Source: Chthonomonadia bacterium
GTDB taxonomy: Bacteria > Armatimonadota > HRBIN16
Reading direction: 5' to 3'
Length of the DNA: 64,000 nt
NCBI GenBank assembly: GCA_013314755.1
Contig: JABUFA010000007.1
Location: 55,554-119,553, forward strand
Positions 41,184-50,022 of this stretch are shown here, piece after piece. The notes beneath the pieces are model-generated. The model was not told the origin of the DNA, searched no databases, and saw only the letters and a program-made list of their open reading frames with translations. How positions within the stretch are numbered: the first letter of the stretch is position 1; each line of letters starts with the position of its first letter. Both the position numbers and the translations under genes were made by a program.

Positions 41184-43478
41184 ATGAAGCTCTTCTGGAG
41201 CGTAGGGGTGCTGGCGATGCTTTCTCTGACAGGTGTGCTCGCGCAGGAGGAGTGGAATATCCCGCTACATCAGAAAGCTCAGCGATTTGAAGAGGATGTC
41301 CTGCGCAATCACTGGTTAAACGGGCTGTATATCGCGCAGATTGAAGTGCCCCCAGAGGGCAAAACCGCCGACCATACCACCGAAGGCGGCTCCGACGTAG
41401 CGCACAGTGTGAACTGGACCTGCTACTATCTGTCGGGCGAGATTTATCGTTACCTGTTGACCAAAGACCCCGCGGTGCGAGCGCATAGTCGGCAAATCTA
41501 TCAGGGGCTTCTGAGCCTGACGCGCATTTCGGGCATTCGCGGTTTTGTGGCACGGGGCTACGTGAAGGGGCGCGGCGAAACCCGGGAGGAGAGACTGAAC
41601 CCGCGCAACGCACGCCTGTGGCATCAGGGGGTGCCGCCGTACGAAGAGTATCGATGGCGCGGCAGTCCCAGCCACCATACCTACAGCAGTGTGGCACATG
41701 CGTTCGCGCTGTACGCCCTGCTTGTCGCTGACGAGAGAGAGAAGAAGGAGTGTGCAGAGACCATTGAAGCGCTGGTGGATTACTGGCTGGAGCGCGAGAT
41801 GAACGTGCACGACGAGTACGGGCAGGTTTCCGACACCATCCTCGGCTTCACCGATGGGCGCACCCCCAGCCTGAACGTGGTGATGGCGCTTTCCGCCCTG
41901 CGCATCGCCCACCATTTCACCGGCAAAGCGAAGTTCTTGCAGGCGCATGAGCGTCTGGCGAAACAGTACGGCGTGCGCGGCTACACGGGACCGGTACTGG
42001 GTGTGCAGAGTTTTGATGACTGCAATCACGTGTATCACCATCTGGAGGTGCTGATGCAAATTGAGAAGGACGAGGCAATGCGCGCTTTCTACCGGCACGT
42101 TGCCCAGCAGATGTGGCAGGCACACCAGCGCGACAAATGCCCCCTGTACACCTACGTTCACTTTTCGCTGTTCCCCGATACGCCGGGCAAGCAGGAGGCA
42201 CTGCAGGGGGCGAAATGGACGCTTCAGCACTATCCGGTGGATAAGGTCTTCCGCCCGCGCATGAACAGCCTGCGCCGGGACATCGCCATCAAGGACGGCA
42301 AAGCGGTGGAGCCTCTGCCCCTGCACGAGTCGCCCCGCGATAACGAGTTTCAGTGGAAGGGTGACCCCTATGCGCTGGACGGCTGGCTGAGTCGCCCGGT
42401 CATCAGTGTGGCGGTCTCGCTGGAAGATGAGAACGTGTGGTTTGCGCTGGAGGAGAACGGCACTATCTACCGCACGCGCGACGGAGGCAAGACCTGGCGC
42501 AAACTGGAGACCCATCCGCCTGAGAAGGCGCACGTGATTGCTGTGGGCAAACGAGTGGGGCATCTGTACGCCGGCGCGGGCAGTGCGCTTTATCAAACGC
42601 TGGACGGAGGCAGGACATGGACAAAGCTCCCTCTGCCTGCCGGCGTGGGAACCATTCGGCAGGTACTGACCTCGCGAAAGAACCCCAATGTGCTGGTGGT
42701 TGTCGGGACAGGTGGCGTGTACAGGAGCCGCGATGATGGGGAAGAGTGGATTGGACAGCGTTGGGAGTGCCTGACGGAGGAGGCGCCTCCGGCGCGGGAG
42801 CGACTGTTCGCGGTGTCGGAAAGTGAGCCGTTTTGCGTGTATGCCCTGCTGGATGGCGTGCTGTGGTGCAGGCAGCTGCCCGGCAATATGTGGCTTCGAG
42901 GGGCTTCTGTTGGCATTGAGAATGACGCTCCACCGTTGCCGGTTTTGCTGGCACACCCCACGCGAGCAGGACGGGTGTATGCGGCGTTTCGGGTGAACTA
43001 CGGCAACTTCCGCGGGAGCGTTCTGTGCCAGAGCGATGACGCTGGTCGTACCCATTCGCACGAGTTGCAGTCTCTCTATCGGCGGATGCGCGAGGAGGGC
43101 GCGGAGGGGCTGATGCGCGACATTATCCCGGCGACTCTTCGGACGCTCTGGCTGGACGAGGTACGCGAGGGGGTGCTCTGGGGATTAACGGACCAGGGGG
43201 TAATGCGTCTGGAGCCTGAGCGGAAGCAGTGGAAAGTTTTTCATGAAGGGCTGGACATTCCCATTGTCCATGCGGTGTTCGTGCCACAGGGTAGTAAGCG
43301 GGTATTTTGCTCCACGCCGGCGGGCTTGTACGTGCTGGAGCCGGGCAGTGAACGCTGGCACAGCGCGAACCTGGAGCTGATTTTCGAGGACAACACCCGG
43401 CGCGAAGTAGGTAGCGCCGACTTTCTGGAGGCGTACTGGCGCGGAAGGTATTTCGGGTTCCTGCAAGAGACGGACTGA
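41184..43478 (+). CDS. Exported alpha-helical/BNR-repeat protein, function unknown
   Basis: 764 residues from ATG 41184, which has GGAGGG upstream. The signal peptide is KLFWSVGVLAMLSLTGVLAQ. The N-terminal half (about 30-370) is mainly helical with repeats such as GYVKGRGETREERLNPRNA and IAHHFTGKAKFLQAHERLAKQ, suggesting an alpha/alpha-barrel of the six-hairpin glycosidase kind. The C-terminal half has BNR/Asp-box-like repeats (TRDGGKTWRKL, TLDGGRTWTKL and SRDDGEEWIGQ), as in sialidase or photosystem-assembly-type propellers. No named family was recognised for the whole chain. It is followed 15 bp later by the Het-C/PLAT gene. An extracellular glycan-binding or glycan-cleaving role is a guess. 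Confidence 0.65.
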   Translation: MKLFWSVGVLAMLSLTGVLAQEEWNIPLHQKAQRFEEDVLRNHWLNGLYIAQIEVPPEGKTADHTTEGGSDVAHSVNWTCYYLSGEIYRYLLTKDPAVRAHSRQIYQGLLSLTRISGIRGFVARGYVKGRGETREERLNPRNARLWHQGVPPYEEYRWRGSPSHHTYSSVAHAFALYALLVADEREKKECAETIEALVDYWLEREMNVHDEYGQVSDTILGFTDGRTPSLNVVMALSALRIAHHFTGKAKFLQAHERLAKQYGVRGYTGPVLGVQSFDDCNHVYHHLEVLMQIEKDEAMRAFYRHVAQQMWQAHQRDKCPLYTYVHFSLFPDTPGKQEALQGAKWTLQHYPVDKVFRPRMNSLRRDIAIKDGKAVEPLPLHESPRDNEFQWKGDPYALDGWLSRPVISVAVSLEDENVWFALEENGTIYRTRDGGKTWRKLETHPPEKAHVIAVGKRVGHLYAGAGSALYQTLDGGRTWTKLPLPAGVGTIRQVLTSRKNPNVLVVVGTGGVYRSRDDGEEWIGQRWECLTEEAPPARERLFAVSESEPFCVYALLDGVLWCRQLPGNMWLRGASVGIENDAPPLPVLLAHPTRAGRVYAAFRVNYGNFRGSVLCQSDDAGRTHSHELQSLYRRMREEGAEGLMRDIIPATLRTLWLDEVREGVLWGLTDQGVMRLEPERKQWKVFHEGLDIPIVHAVFVPQGSKRVFCSTPAGLYVLEPGSERWHSANLELIFEDNTRREVGSADFLEAYWRGRYFGFLQETD

Positions 43479-43493
43479 AGGAGGAAAACACCG

Positions 43494-44606
43494 ATGAAAA
43501 AGGGTGACGAAGTGTTCCCGCGATGGACAGTGTTCATCGTGCTGTTGGTAGCAGTGTTGGTCTGGTGCTCAGAGGCAGTGGGTTTCTCAGGGGAGGATAT
43601 TCTTCGTGGTAATCCATGGTACCACCAGCTGCTGACTGAACGTGCGGCGAAGACGTGTGGGTTTTCGGATGGAGCGGTAGCATCGCTGAAGTGGCACGCC
43701 GATTACATCGATTCCTACGCCTACAACCCGTTGTGGTGGGCGGACGGCGGATTAAGTCGTCTGAAGGTTTCGCTGGCTACTTACGACCACCTCGCCAAAC
43801 TGCATTTCGACGACCTCTTCTCGACCATGCAGGTTGAAGCGAACTGGCGGCGTATCCTTGCGGGCACTCTGCTGGGGTTGCTCTGGGCGAAGGAGCAGAA
43901 CGATGTCGGCGCGGCGCAGAACGTCCTGGGTGTTTCGCTTCACGCGATACAGGATTTTTATGCGCACTCCAACTGGGTGGATGCTCCCGACAGACGCAAT
44001 CGGACGTGGTTCGAGGTTCCGCCGGACGAGCGCAGGCGGATGAGCCTGTGGACGGGGGCATACGAGAAGCCGGTTCAGCTGGGGGTCAAACCACACGGCA
44101 AGATTGAACCCGCAGCCGCTATCCTGAACATGCCGGTGGTGTCGGAATTGATGCCGCTGGTATGCTCGCCGTTCTCGCCGTTGAGTAACAGCAGCCTGTG
44201 CGCCCAGTGGAAGAACGTACGAGAGGGCGTTGCCGTACAGCCCAGCGTGCTGGGGGTGCGTGTTCCCGACAATGTGGCTTACCTTGCCCCACCGGGTATC
44301 GCGCTCGACAACCGATGGGGCGCCAACATTGCGGTGCAGGTGCGTGGAGTGACCGATGTAACCGGCGAGCAGCTTTTCGAGATTGCTCTTGCGCTGGCGG
44401 AACGCACTTCTGTGCAGTGGCTGAACATTCTGGAGGCGCAGATGAACGCTCTGGGGGCAGGGGAGTTCTGGCAGAGAGTGAAAACTACCCCGTTCCCCCT
44501 CTCCGAGCGCACCAAACAATACGAACACTACAACAAACTGCCCTACACCTTCCTGAGCACGGGACAGTATCCAACCCCGCCGTTTCGAGAAGCGGGCGAT
44601 GAGTAG
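43494..44606 (+). CDS. Het-C-like (zinc-phospholipase-like) domain protein, N-terminal part of an interrupted gene
   Basis: 370 residues, with AAGGAGG before the ATG. It has an N-terminal hydrophobic signal segment (FIVLLVAVLVWCSEAVGF). The mature region contains LGVSLHAIQDFYAHSNWVDA, a His-rich helical motif typical of Het-C/zinc-dependent phospholipase C-like proteins, so metal binding is likely. The frame ends at TAG 44604-44606. The same frame resumes at once and encodes a PLAT-type C-terminal domain in 44619-45662. Without the stop the product would be 722 residues, with a natural domain junction at the TAG. The sequence therefore looks like one gene with a nonsense codon rather than two genes. 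Confidence 0.7.
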   Translation: MKKGDEVFPRWTVFIVLLVAVLVWCSEAVGFSGEDILRGNPWYHQLLTERAAKTCGFSDGAVASLKWHADYIDSYAYNPLWWADGGLSRLKVSLATYDHLAKLHFDDLFSTMQVEANWRRILAGTLLGLLWAKEQNDVGAAQNVLGVSLHAIQDFYAHSNWVDAPDRRNRTWFEVPPDERRRMSLWTGAYEKPVQLGVKPHGKIEPAAAILNMPVVSELMPLVCSPFSPLSNSSLCAQWKNVREGVAVQPSVLGVRVPDNVAYLAPPGIALDNRWGANIAVQVRGVTDVTGEQLFEIALALAERTSVQWLNILEAQMNALGAGEFWQRVKTTPFPLSERTKQYEHYNKLPYTFLSTGQYPTPPFREAGDE

Positions 44607-44618
44607 TTTTTCCTGCGT

Positions 44619-45662
44619 GTGCGCCTGAAGGCCGCCTCGCAAACGGGGGCGGGCATCGATGCGGACATCATCCTGGAGTCAGATGGGAAGCGATTCCTAC
44701 TGGATTACATGCCTCGCGCCAACCCTGTGCTTGCGGTCAACGACTTTGAAGCGGGAGACGACATGGTGTACGTGGTGGGTCCCTTCTCACGGCTGCCGGA
44801 TGCTATTACCCTGCGTAACGACGCCGCCACAGGCTGGGATGTGGTGAAGTCGCTGGGTGATTCGTTCATTCGCGGGGTGGAGAGTGTGCTTTCCAACGCC
44901 CGTACGTTCCTGCTAAGCCTGATTGGTGGTAACGCCGACCACGTGGCGACCAACAAGAAGACCTGGACAGCCGAGGAACTGGCGCAAATCGGCAGTGCCC
45001 CCTCGGAGTTTGCTATCAGCCTGAACGGAGGCGGAGAGGGCAAGTATACCGTTCACGGTAGCATCCGCAGGGTGGGCGAGGGAACCTCTGCCTATGGCGA
45101 TTGGGCAGAGTATCGCGTCAGTCTGGACAGGCTCTACTGTAACTCGGAGAGCGAGTGGGACAGGGGCAGTGACTCTGACGAGCCGTTTGTACTGGCTTTG
45201 CTGGTGCCCCTGCCGGGGCAAGTGCAGAAGCGTCGCGCCGGTCCCTACGGCGACGTGGATTCCAAAGAATCCCGCGACATCAACCATACGTTCCAAACGG
45301 TGCGGGTTCCGAAGAACGCGGGTATGCTAAGCGTGGCACTATCGCTCTGGGAGAGCGATGATGAAAGCGCTTCTGACCGCGACAAGCTCCTGAGCAAATT
45401 CGCTGGCGAAACCGACCGGGCAACCGATGTGCCCCGTCGTGGGTTCCTCGACACGCTGGGCGCAGCCATCGCCGCGGACTGGCGACTGGCGGAGATTGAA
45501 GTATACGCTTTTACGCGCGTCGGCACTCTGCGGAGCGGTAAGGTGTTGCACCAAACCGTCAATCGGTGGGTGAAGGCGGATGGGTCTATTCGGCTCCCGT
45601 TGAACACTGGGGCAGTGCGAAACTGGCGAGTACAATCTGCAGACCTCGAACGGTTGCGCTGA
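44619..45662 (+). CDS. PLAT-domain-type C-terminal part of the interrupted gene
   Basis: 347 residues if translation begins at GTG 44619, but there is no ribosome binding site; the frame continues from the upstream gene through the TAG. The first segment reads LKAASQTGAGIDADIILESD and FLLDYMPRANPVLAVNDFEA. This matches a PLAT/LH2 beta-sandwich with its FExG-like ending, which binds lipids or proteins. The middle (about 120-210) is an extra beta domain rich in Gly/Asp (FAISLNGGGEGKYTV). The rest is unknown. It makes biological sense as the tail of the Het-C-like protein. The intergenic spacer of 12 bases contains only read-through codons. Confidence 0.6.
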   Translation: MRLKAASQTGAGIDADIILESDGKRFLLDYMPRANPVLAVNDFEAGDDMVYVVGPFSRLPDAITLRNDAATGWDVVKSLGDSFIRGVESVLSNARTFLLSLIGGNADHVATNKKTWTAEELAQIGSAPSEFAISLNGGGEGKYTVHGSIRRVGEGTSAYGDWAEYRVSLDRLYCNSESEWDRGSDSDEPFVLALLVPLPGQVQKRRAGPYGDVDSKESRDINHTFQTVRVPKNAGMLSVALSLWESDDESASDRDKLLSKFAGETDRATDVPRRGFLDTLGAAIAADWRLAEIEVYAFTRVGTLRSGKVLHQTVNRWVKADGSIRLPLNTGAVRNWRVQSADLERLR

Positions 45663-45673
45663 CGCACAAACAC

Positions 45674-45701
45674 GGCAGGGGGCACGCAAAAACCCCCTGC
45701 C
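45674..45701 (+). terminator. Hairpin after the PLAT part
   Basis: 9-bp stem GGCAGGGGG / CCCCCTGCC with a 10-base loop (CACGCAAAAA); no T-run downstream. Confidence 0.6.
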
Positions 45702-45706
45702 TGCTA

Positions 45707-45736
45707 TTGACTCCTTCTACTTTCATAGGTTAAACT
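45707..45736 (+). promoter_or_regulatory. Promoter of the aldehyde oxidoreductase operon
   Basis: TTGACT (45707-45712), 18-bp spacer, TAAACT (45731-45736); about 70 bp before the first gene. Confidence 0.5.
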
Positions 45737-45807
45737 GTTACCAACCTGTATCGTTTTAGTGCGTTCGGAAACGGTGTTCGCGAGCAGAGAGAGGAGGTTT
45801 TGCGTGA

Positions 45808-46482
45808 ATGGACGACGAGCGTGACAAGAAACCACAGGACACCCCCGAAGAGGTAGACGCCTCCCGCCGAACCTTTCTGCGCAATCTGGGTGTGAGCGCG
45901 GCGCTGGCGGGACTGCTCTCTTCCGGGGCGATTCTGGAAGAGCGGCGGGCGAAACGCGCGGAGGCAGAAACCCTCCAGGCGCCTCCTGCCGGTGCGGCGG
46001 AACTGCGCGGAACCGTGCGCATCACGCTGAACGTGAACGGCAAGTCACACACCCTCGAGGTGGAGCCTCGTGTGACCCTGCTGGATGCTCTGCGCGACGG
46101 GCTGGGGTTGACGGGCACGAAGCGCGTGTGTGACCGAGGCAGTTGCGGAGCGTGTACGGTTCTGCTGGACGGCAAGCCCGTCTATTCCTGCTCGGTGCTG
46201 GCGGTGGATGCGCAGGGTAAACGGATTGAAACGGTGGAGGCTCTGGCGCAGGGTGGGCAACTGCATCCGCTTCAGCAGGCGTTTGTGGAGCATGATGCAC
46301 TGATGTGCGGCTTCTGCACGCCCGGTTTCATCATGTCGCTGAAGGCTCTGCTGGACCGCGTGCCGCAGCCGACAGAAAAGCAGGTTCGCGAGGCGTGCGC
46401 CGGCAACATCTGCCGTTGTGGAACCTACAACCGCATTTTTGAAGCAGCGCTGGACGCATCGCGGCGAATGAGGAGGGGATAA
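45808..46482 (+). CDS. Aldehyde oxidoreductase, 2Fe-2S subunit (PaoA/YagT-like), Tat-exported
   Basis: 224 residues, with GAGGAGG before the ATG. A Tat signal (SRRTFLRNLGVSAALAGLLSSG) lies at residues 19-40. The plant-type 2Fe-2S domain has CDRGSCGACTVLLDGKPVYSC, and the second cluster domain CGFCTPG with CAGNICRCGTYNRI. Together these form the electron-transfer subunit of xanthine-oxidase-type enzymes. Tat export of the small subunit is characteristic of the PaoABC/YagTSR group, where the folded complex is carried to the periplasm. The cofactor-bearing subunits follow immediately (46486 and 48689). Confidence 0.92.
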   Translation: MDDERDKKPQDTPEEVDASRRTFLRNLGVSAALAGLLSSGAILEERRAKRAEAETLQAPPAGAAELRGTVRITLNVNGKSHTLEVEPRVTLLDALRDGLGLTGTKRVCDRGSCGACTVLLDGKPVYSCSVLAVDAQGKRIETVEALAQGGQLHPLQQAFVEHDALMCGFCTPGFIMSLKALLDRVPQPTEKQVREACAGNICRCGTYNRIFEAALDASRRMRRG

Positions 46483-46485
46483 ACC

Positions 46486-48675
46486 ATGCCACAACAGAAG
46501 ATGAAGCGTGTCAAAACCACCATCACCGTTAACGGCGAAACACGCGAAGTGGAGATTGAAGTGCCCGACATTGAGGCACAATGGGGCGACCCCAGCAACA
46601 TGCGCTGGCTGGGCAAACGCATCCCTCGTGTAGACGGTGCGGACAAGGTAACAGGACGGGCAAAGTATACCTACGACATCCAGCTGCCCGGTATGCTGTA
46701 TGCCAAAATCCTGCGTTCTCCTTATCCTCATGCACGTATTCGCTCGATTGACGCTTCACAGGCAGAACGATTGCCCGGCGTGAAGGCGGTAATTACCGAC
46801 CTGACGCGCGAAGTGAACTATGTGGGCGAAGAGGTGGCGGCGGTGGCGGCGGTGAGTGAGCAGATTGCCCGTGATGCGCTGAAGCTCATTAAGGTGGAGT
46901 ACGAGCCGCTTCCCTTCGTGGTGTCGCCTGAGACCGCGCGCGAGCCCAGTGCTCCTCGCGTCACCCCGCAGGGTAACGTGCGCGGCGGCAACCCTCGCGA
47001 GCGAGGCGATGTGGATTCCGCCTTTTCGCGCAGTGACGTGGTGGTTCATGAAGCCACCTACAGCGTGCCCCCGCGGTCGCACTGTTGCCTCGAGCCGCAT
47101 GGGCTGGTGTGCCAGTGGCAGGGCGATAAGCTGGTGGCATGGGCGTCCACGCAGGGCATCTTCTCGGTGCGCGACGAGCTGGCTGGTGCGCTGAATATCC
47201 CTGCAAGCAACGTGCGCGTGATTTGCGAGCACATGGGCGGCGGGTTCGGCAGTAAGTTCGGTGCGCGAGCAGAGGGCGTCATCTGTGCGCGGCTGGCAAA
47301 GATGGCTGGCGCTCCTGTGAAGCTGATGCTGGAACGCGAGGAGGAGCAGCTGGCAACGGGTTACGGTCCCGGCGTCACGGCGAAGGTCAAAATCGCCGCC
47401 ACCCGGGATGGTCAGCTGATAGCATGGGAGAGCGAAACCTACGGCACAGGTGGTGTGTGGGGCGAAGCCAGTGTACCCCTGCCGTACATCTACCCCGTGC
47501 CCAACGTTCGCACCAGGCACTTTGATATTTCCACCAATATCGGTGCTTCTGCTGCACTTCGTGCGCCCGGTCACCCGCAGGCATCCTTCGTTATGGAATC
47601 GGCGATGGACGACCTCGCGCACAGGCTGGGCATGGACCCCTTAGAGTTCCGCATGAAGAACGACCCCAACCCCGTTCGGCAGGCGGAGTATCGTCTGGGC
47701 GCGGAGCGCATCGGCTGGCAGAGGCGCAACAGGACGCCGGGCGCGGGGAGCGGTGTCGTTCGGCGTGGGATAGGCATGGCGAGCGCGGTATGGGGTGGTG
47801 GCGGCGGCGCAGGAAGCCGCCCAACGGTGCGCATCGGACCCGATGGCAGTGTGGAGGTGCGTCTCGGCACGCAGGACCTGGGCACCGGCACGCGCACCTA
47901 TGTGGCAGCCATCGTCGCGGAGGAGCTGGGGCTGGACATCAAACAGGTCAAAGCGCTGATTGGCGACACCGATTACGGCTACTCAGGCGCCAGCGGCGGC
48001 AGCACCACAACCGCTTCGGTAGCTCCTGCGGTGAAGATGGCGGCAATGGGCGCGAAGGAGCGACTGCTGGCGACGGTGTCTCAGCACCTGCAGGTCAACC
48101 CCGCCGACCTCGTGCTGGCAGACGGTCAGGTGACCGTTCGCGGCGGCTCTGCTAGGACGCTCACCTGGAAGCAGGCTTGCGCTCTGCTCGGCAAGGAAGG
48201 CATTGAGGTGCAGGGCGAGTGGAACCCGAACCTGCAAGGAAGCGGTGTGGCGGGATGCCAGTTCGCCGAGGTGGAAGTGGACACCGAAACGGGCAAGGTG
48301 CGCGTGGTGCGTATCGTCGCCATTCAGGACTGCGGACAGGTGATGAACCGCCTGGCGGTGGAAAGCCAGATTTACGGCGGCGTCATTCAGGGGCTGGCGA
48401 TGGCTCTGCACGAACAGCGGCTGTACGACGAGCAGACGGGGCGAATGCTCAACCCCAATCTGGAGGAGTACAAACTGCCCGGCTCGCTGGATATGCCGGA
48501 CATTGAAGCGATAGTGTACGACAACCCGACGGGCAAGGTCTCCGGCATGGGCGAGCCGCCCGTGATACCCACCGCTGCAGCTATCGGCAACGCGGTGTTC
48601 AACGCCATCGGAAAACGTATCCACTCACTGCCGATTACTCCAGCCAAAGTACTGGAAGCGCTGGGCAAGGTGTAG
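46486..48675 (+). CDS. Aldehyde oxidoreductase, molybdopterin-binding subunit (PaoC/YagR-like)
   Basis: 729 residues. The first 40 residues include a short ubiquitin-like stretch (TTITVNGETREVEIEVPD). The aldehyde oxidase/xanthine dehydrogenase domains follow from RIPRVDGADKVTGRAKYTYD. Moco-binding and active-site motifs: GGGFGSKFG, ALRAPGHPQASFVMES (no AYxCSFR, so not CO dehydrogenase form I) and VSGMGEPPVIPTA, with the conserved Glu of GEPP acting as catalytic base. It probably oxidises aldehydes in the periplasm. Three bases separate it from the 2Fe-2S gene. The Moco biosynthesis genes and the dedicated chaperone (PaoD/XdhC type) are not in this window. Confidence 0.92.
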   Translation: MPQQKMKRVKTTITVNGETREVEIEVPDIEAQWGDPSNMRWLGKRIPRVDGADKVTGRAKYTYDIQLPGMLYAKILRSPYPHARIRSIDASQAERLPGVKAVITDLTREVNYVGEEVAAVAAVSEQIARDALKLIKVEYEPLPFVVSPETAREPSAPRVTPQGNVRGGNPRERGDVDSAFSRSDVVVHEATYSVPPRSHCCLEPHGLVCQWQGDKLVAWASTQGIFSVRDELAGALNIPASNVRVICEHMGGGFGSKFGARAEGVICARLAKMAGAPVKLMLEREEEQLATGYGPGVTAKVKIAATRDGQLIAWESETYGTGGVWGEASVPLPYIYPVPNVRTRHFDISTNIGASAALRAPGHPQASFVMESAMDDLAHRLGMDPLEFRMKNDPNPVRQAEYRLGAERIGWQRRNRTPGAGSGVVRRGIGMASAVWGGGGGAGSRPTVRIGPDGSVEVRLGTQDLGTGTRTYVAAIVAEELGLDIKQVKALIGDTDYGYSGASGGSTTTASVAPAVKMAAMGAKERLLATVSQHLQVNPADLVLADGQVTVRGGSARTLTWKQACALLGKEGIEVQGEWNPNLQGSGVAGCQFAEVEVDTETGKVRVVRIVAIQDCGQVMNRLAVESQIYGGVIQGLAMALHEQRLYDEQTGRMLNPNLEEYKLPGSLDMPDIEAIVYDNPTGKVSGMGEPPVIPTAAAIGNAVFNAIGKRIHSLPITPAKVLEALGKV

Positions 48676-48688
48676 GAGGGAAGGGAAG

Positions 48689-49669
48689 ATGAAATCGTTT
48701 GTCTATCACCAACCGAAAACCGTCGCCGACGCCGTGCGCCTGCTATCTCAGCGGGACACGATGGCAATCGCGGGAGGACAGGACCTGCTGGGTGCGATGA
48801 AGGACGGCTTGTTCGAGCCCGGTCATGTGGTGAACCTGAAGAGTCTGCCCGGGTTGCGCGAAATCCGCGAGACCTCCAGCGGGCTACAGATTGGCGCGCT
48901 GGTGACGCTGACTGAAATCGCCGAGCATCCCGTTATCCGTCGGGATTACACGGCGCTCGCAGAGGCAGCAGAGTCGGTCGCCACGCCGCAGATTCGCAAC
49001 GTGGGCACTATTGGGGGCAACCTGTGCCAGCGTCCGCGATGCTGGTACTTCCGCGATCCGCATGTGCACTGCCTGAAGAAGGGCGGCGACCAGTGCTATG
49101 CCGCGCGCGGCGATAACCGTTATCACGCCATCATCAGCCCCGGTCCCTGCTACATCGTGCATCCCAGCGATTGTGCGCCCGCGCTTCTGGCGTTCGGGGC
49201 GAGGGTAACCATCGCAAGCGCGAAAGGCACACGAACCGTCGCCCTAAAAGACTTCTTCCAGATGCCTGACAAGAACCTGAAGGGCGAGAATATCCTGCAG
49301 GCAGGTGAAATCATCACGCAGATTACCGTGCCCAAGCCGCCCGCAGGCACACGAAGCACCTACGTGAAGGTGCGGGAGAAGGACTCGTTCGACTGGGCGC
49401 TGGTCGCCGCGGCGGTTGTTCTGCAAATACAGGGTGGGGTCTGCCGGCGGGCCTCGGTGGTGCTGGGCGGCGTCGCCCCTATCCCCTATGAAAGCGCGGA
49501 GGCGGCGAAATCGCTGGTGGGCAAGACGGTGAACGTGCAGACCGCTGCTGCCGCGGGCAGCGCCGCCGTCGCGAAGGCAACGCCCTTAGAGATGAACGCC
49601 TACAAAGTGCCGATGGCGGAGGCGGTAGTCAAGCGGGCGGTGCTTGCCGCAGCGGGCGTCACGGGGTAG
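48689..49669 (+). CDS. Aldehyde oxidoreductase, FAD subunit with 4Fe-4S insert (PaoB/YagS-like)
   Basis: 326 residues. The FAD-binding segment begins AIAGGQDLLGAMKDG and NVGTIGGNLCQRPRCWYF. After it comes a cysteine-containing insert, C..CLKKGGDQCYAARGDNRYHAI..PC, as in PaoB, whose insert holds an extra 4Fe-4S cluster. The C-terminal domain is the CO-dehydrogenase-flavoprotein type. Here the gene order is small, large, medium subunit, whereas paoABC is small, medium, large. It ends the operon; a repeat cluster follows. Confidence 0.92.
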   Translation: MKSFVYHQPKTVADAVRLLSQRDTMAIAGGQDLLGAMKDGLFEPGHVVNLKSLPGLREIRETSSGLQIGALVTLTEIAEHPVIRRDYTALAEAAESVATPQIRNVGTIGGNLCQRPRCWYFRDPHVHCLKKGGDQCYAARGDNRYHAIISPGPCYIVHPSDCAPALLAFGARVTIASAKGTRTVALKDFFQMPDKNLKGENILQAGEIITQITVPKPPAGTRSTYVKVREKDSFDWALVAAAVVLQIQGGVCRRASVVLGGVAPIPYESAEAAKSLVGKTVNVQTAAAAGSAAVAKATPLEMNAYKVPMAEAVVKRAVLAAAGVTG

Positions 49670-50022
49670 GGCGATGGACGTTTTGCACCATTTCATCTGG
49701 AGAACCTAACCCCCGGCCCCTTCCCTGCGAGGGAAGGGGCGCATCGCCTCTCCCCGCGTCGGGGAGATTAGGCAGGACGTTTTCACGAAGTGTTAGCCCC
49801 CTGTAGTCCCCCCGCAAGCAGGGGGACATTCCCTCTCCTTGTGGGAGAGGGTCAGGGTGAGGGCTTTTGCAGGGAGGTCAGGTGGGCTGCTCCACGTCAG
49901 GGGGCAACCACAGGGGGTTGCCCCTACAAGTGGCTCACCAGGAGGTTCGCCCTCCAGCGTTGCAGGAAATCTCCCGCTACAGGCGAAACCTTCTCTGATT
50001 TCGTTTCTGGAGGAGCGGGCAT
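49670..50022. repeat. Gene-free gap with CTCTCCCC, CCCCTTCCC and GGGCAACC hairpins
   Basis: Hairpins: CCCCTTCCCT/AGGGAAGGGG at 49717-49739, CTCTCCCCG/CGGGGAGA at 49748-49767 and GGGCAACC..GGTTGCCC at 49902-49923. No gene was seen in the 353 bp. The last 20 bp carry the Shine-Dalgarno GGAGGAG of the next gene. The order of units resembles 29360-29632. Confidence 0.75.

Noticed and set aside
46486..48675. CO dehydrogenase large subunit
   Set aside because: The diagnostic AYxCSFR motif is absent (the region reads ALRAPGHPQ), and the extra Cys insert in the FAD subunit points to the PaoABC group.
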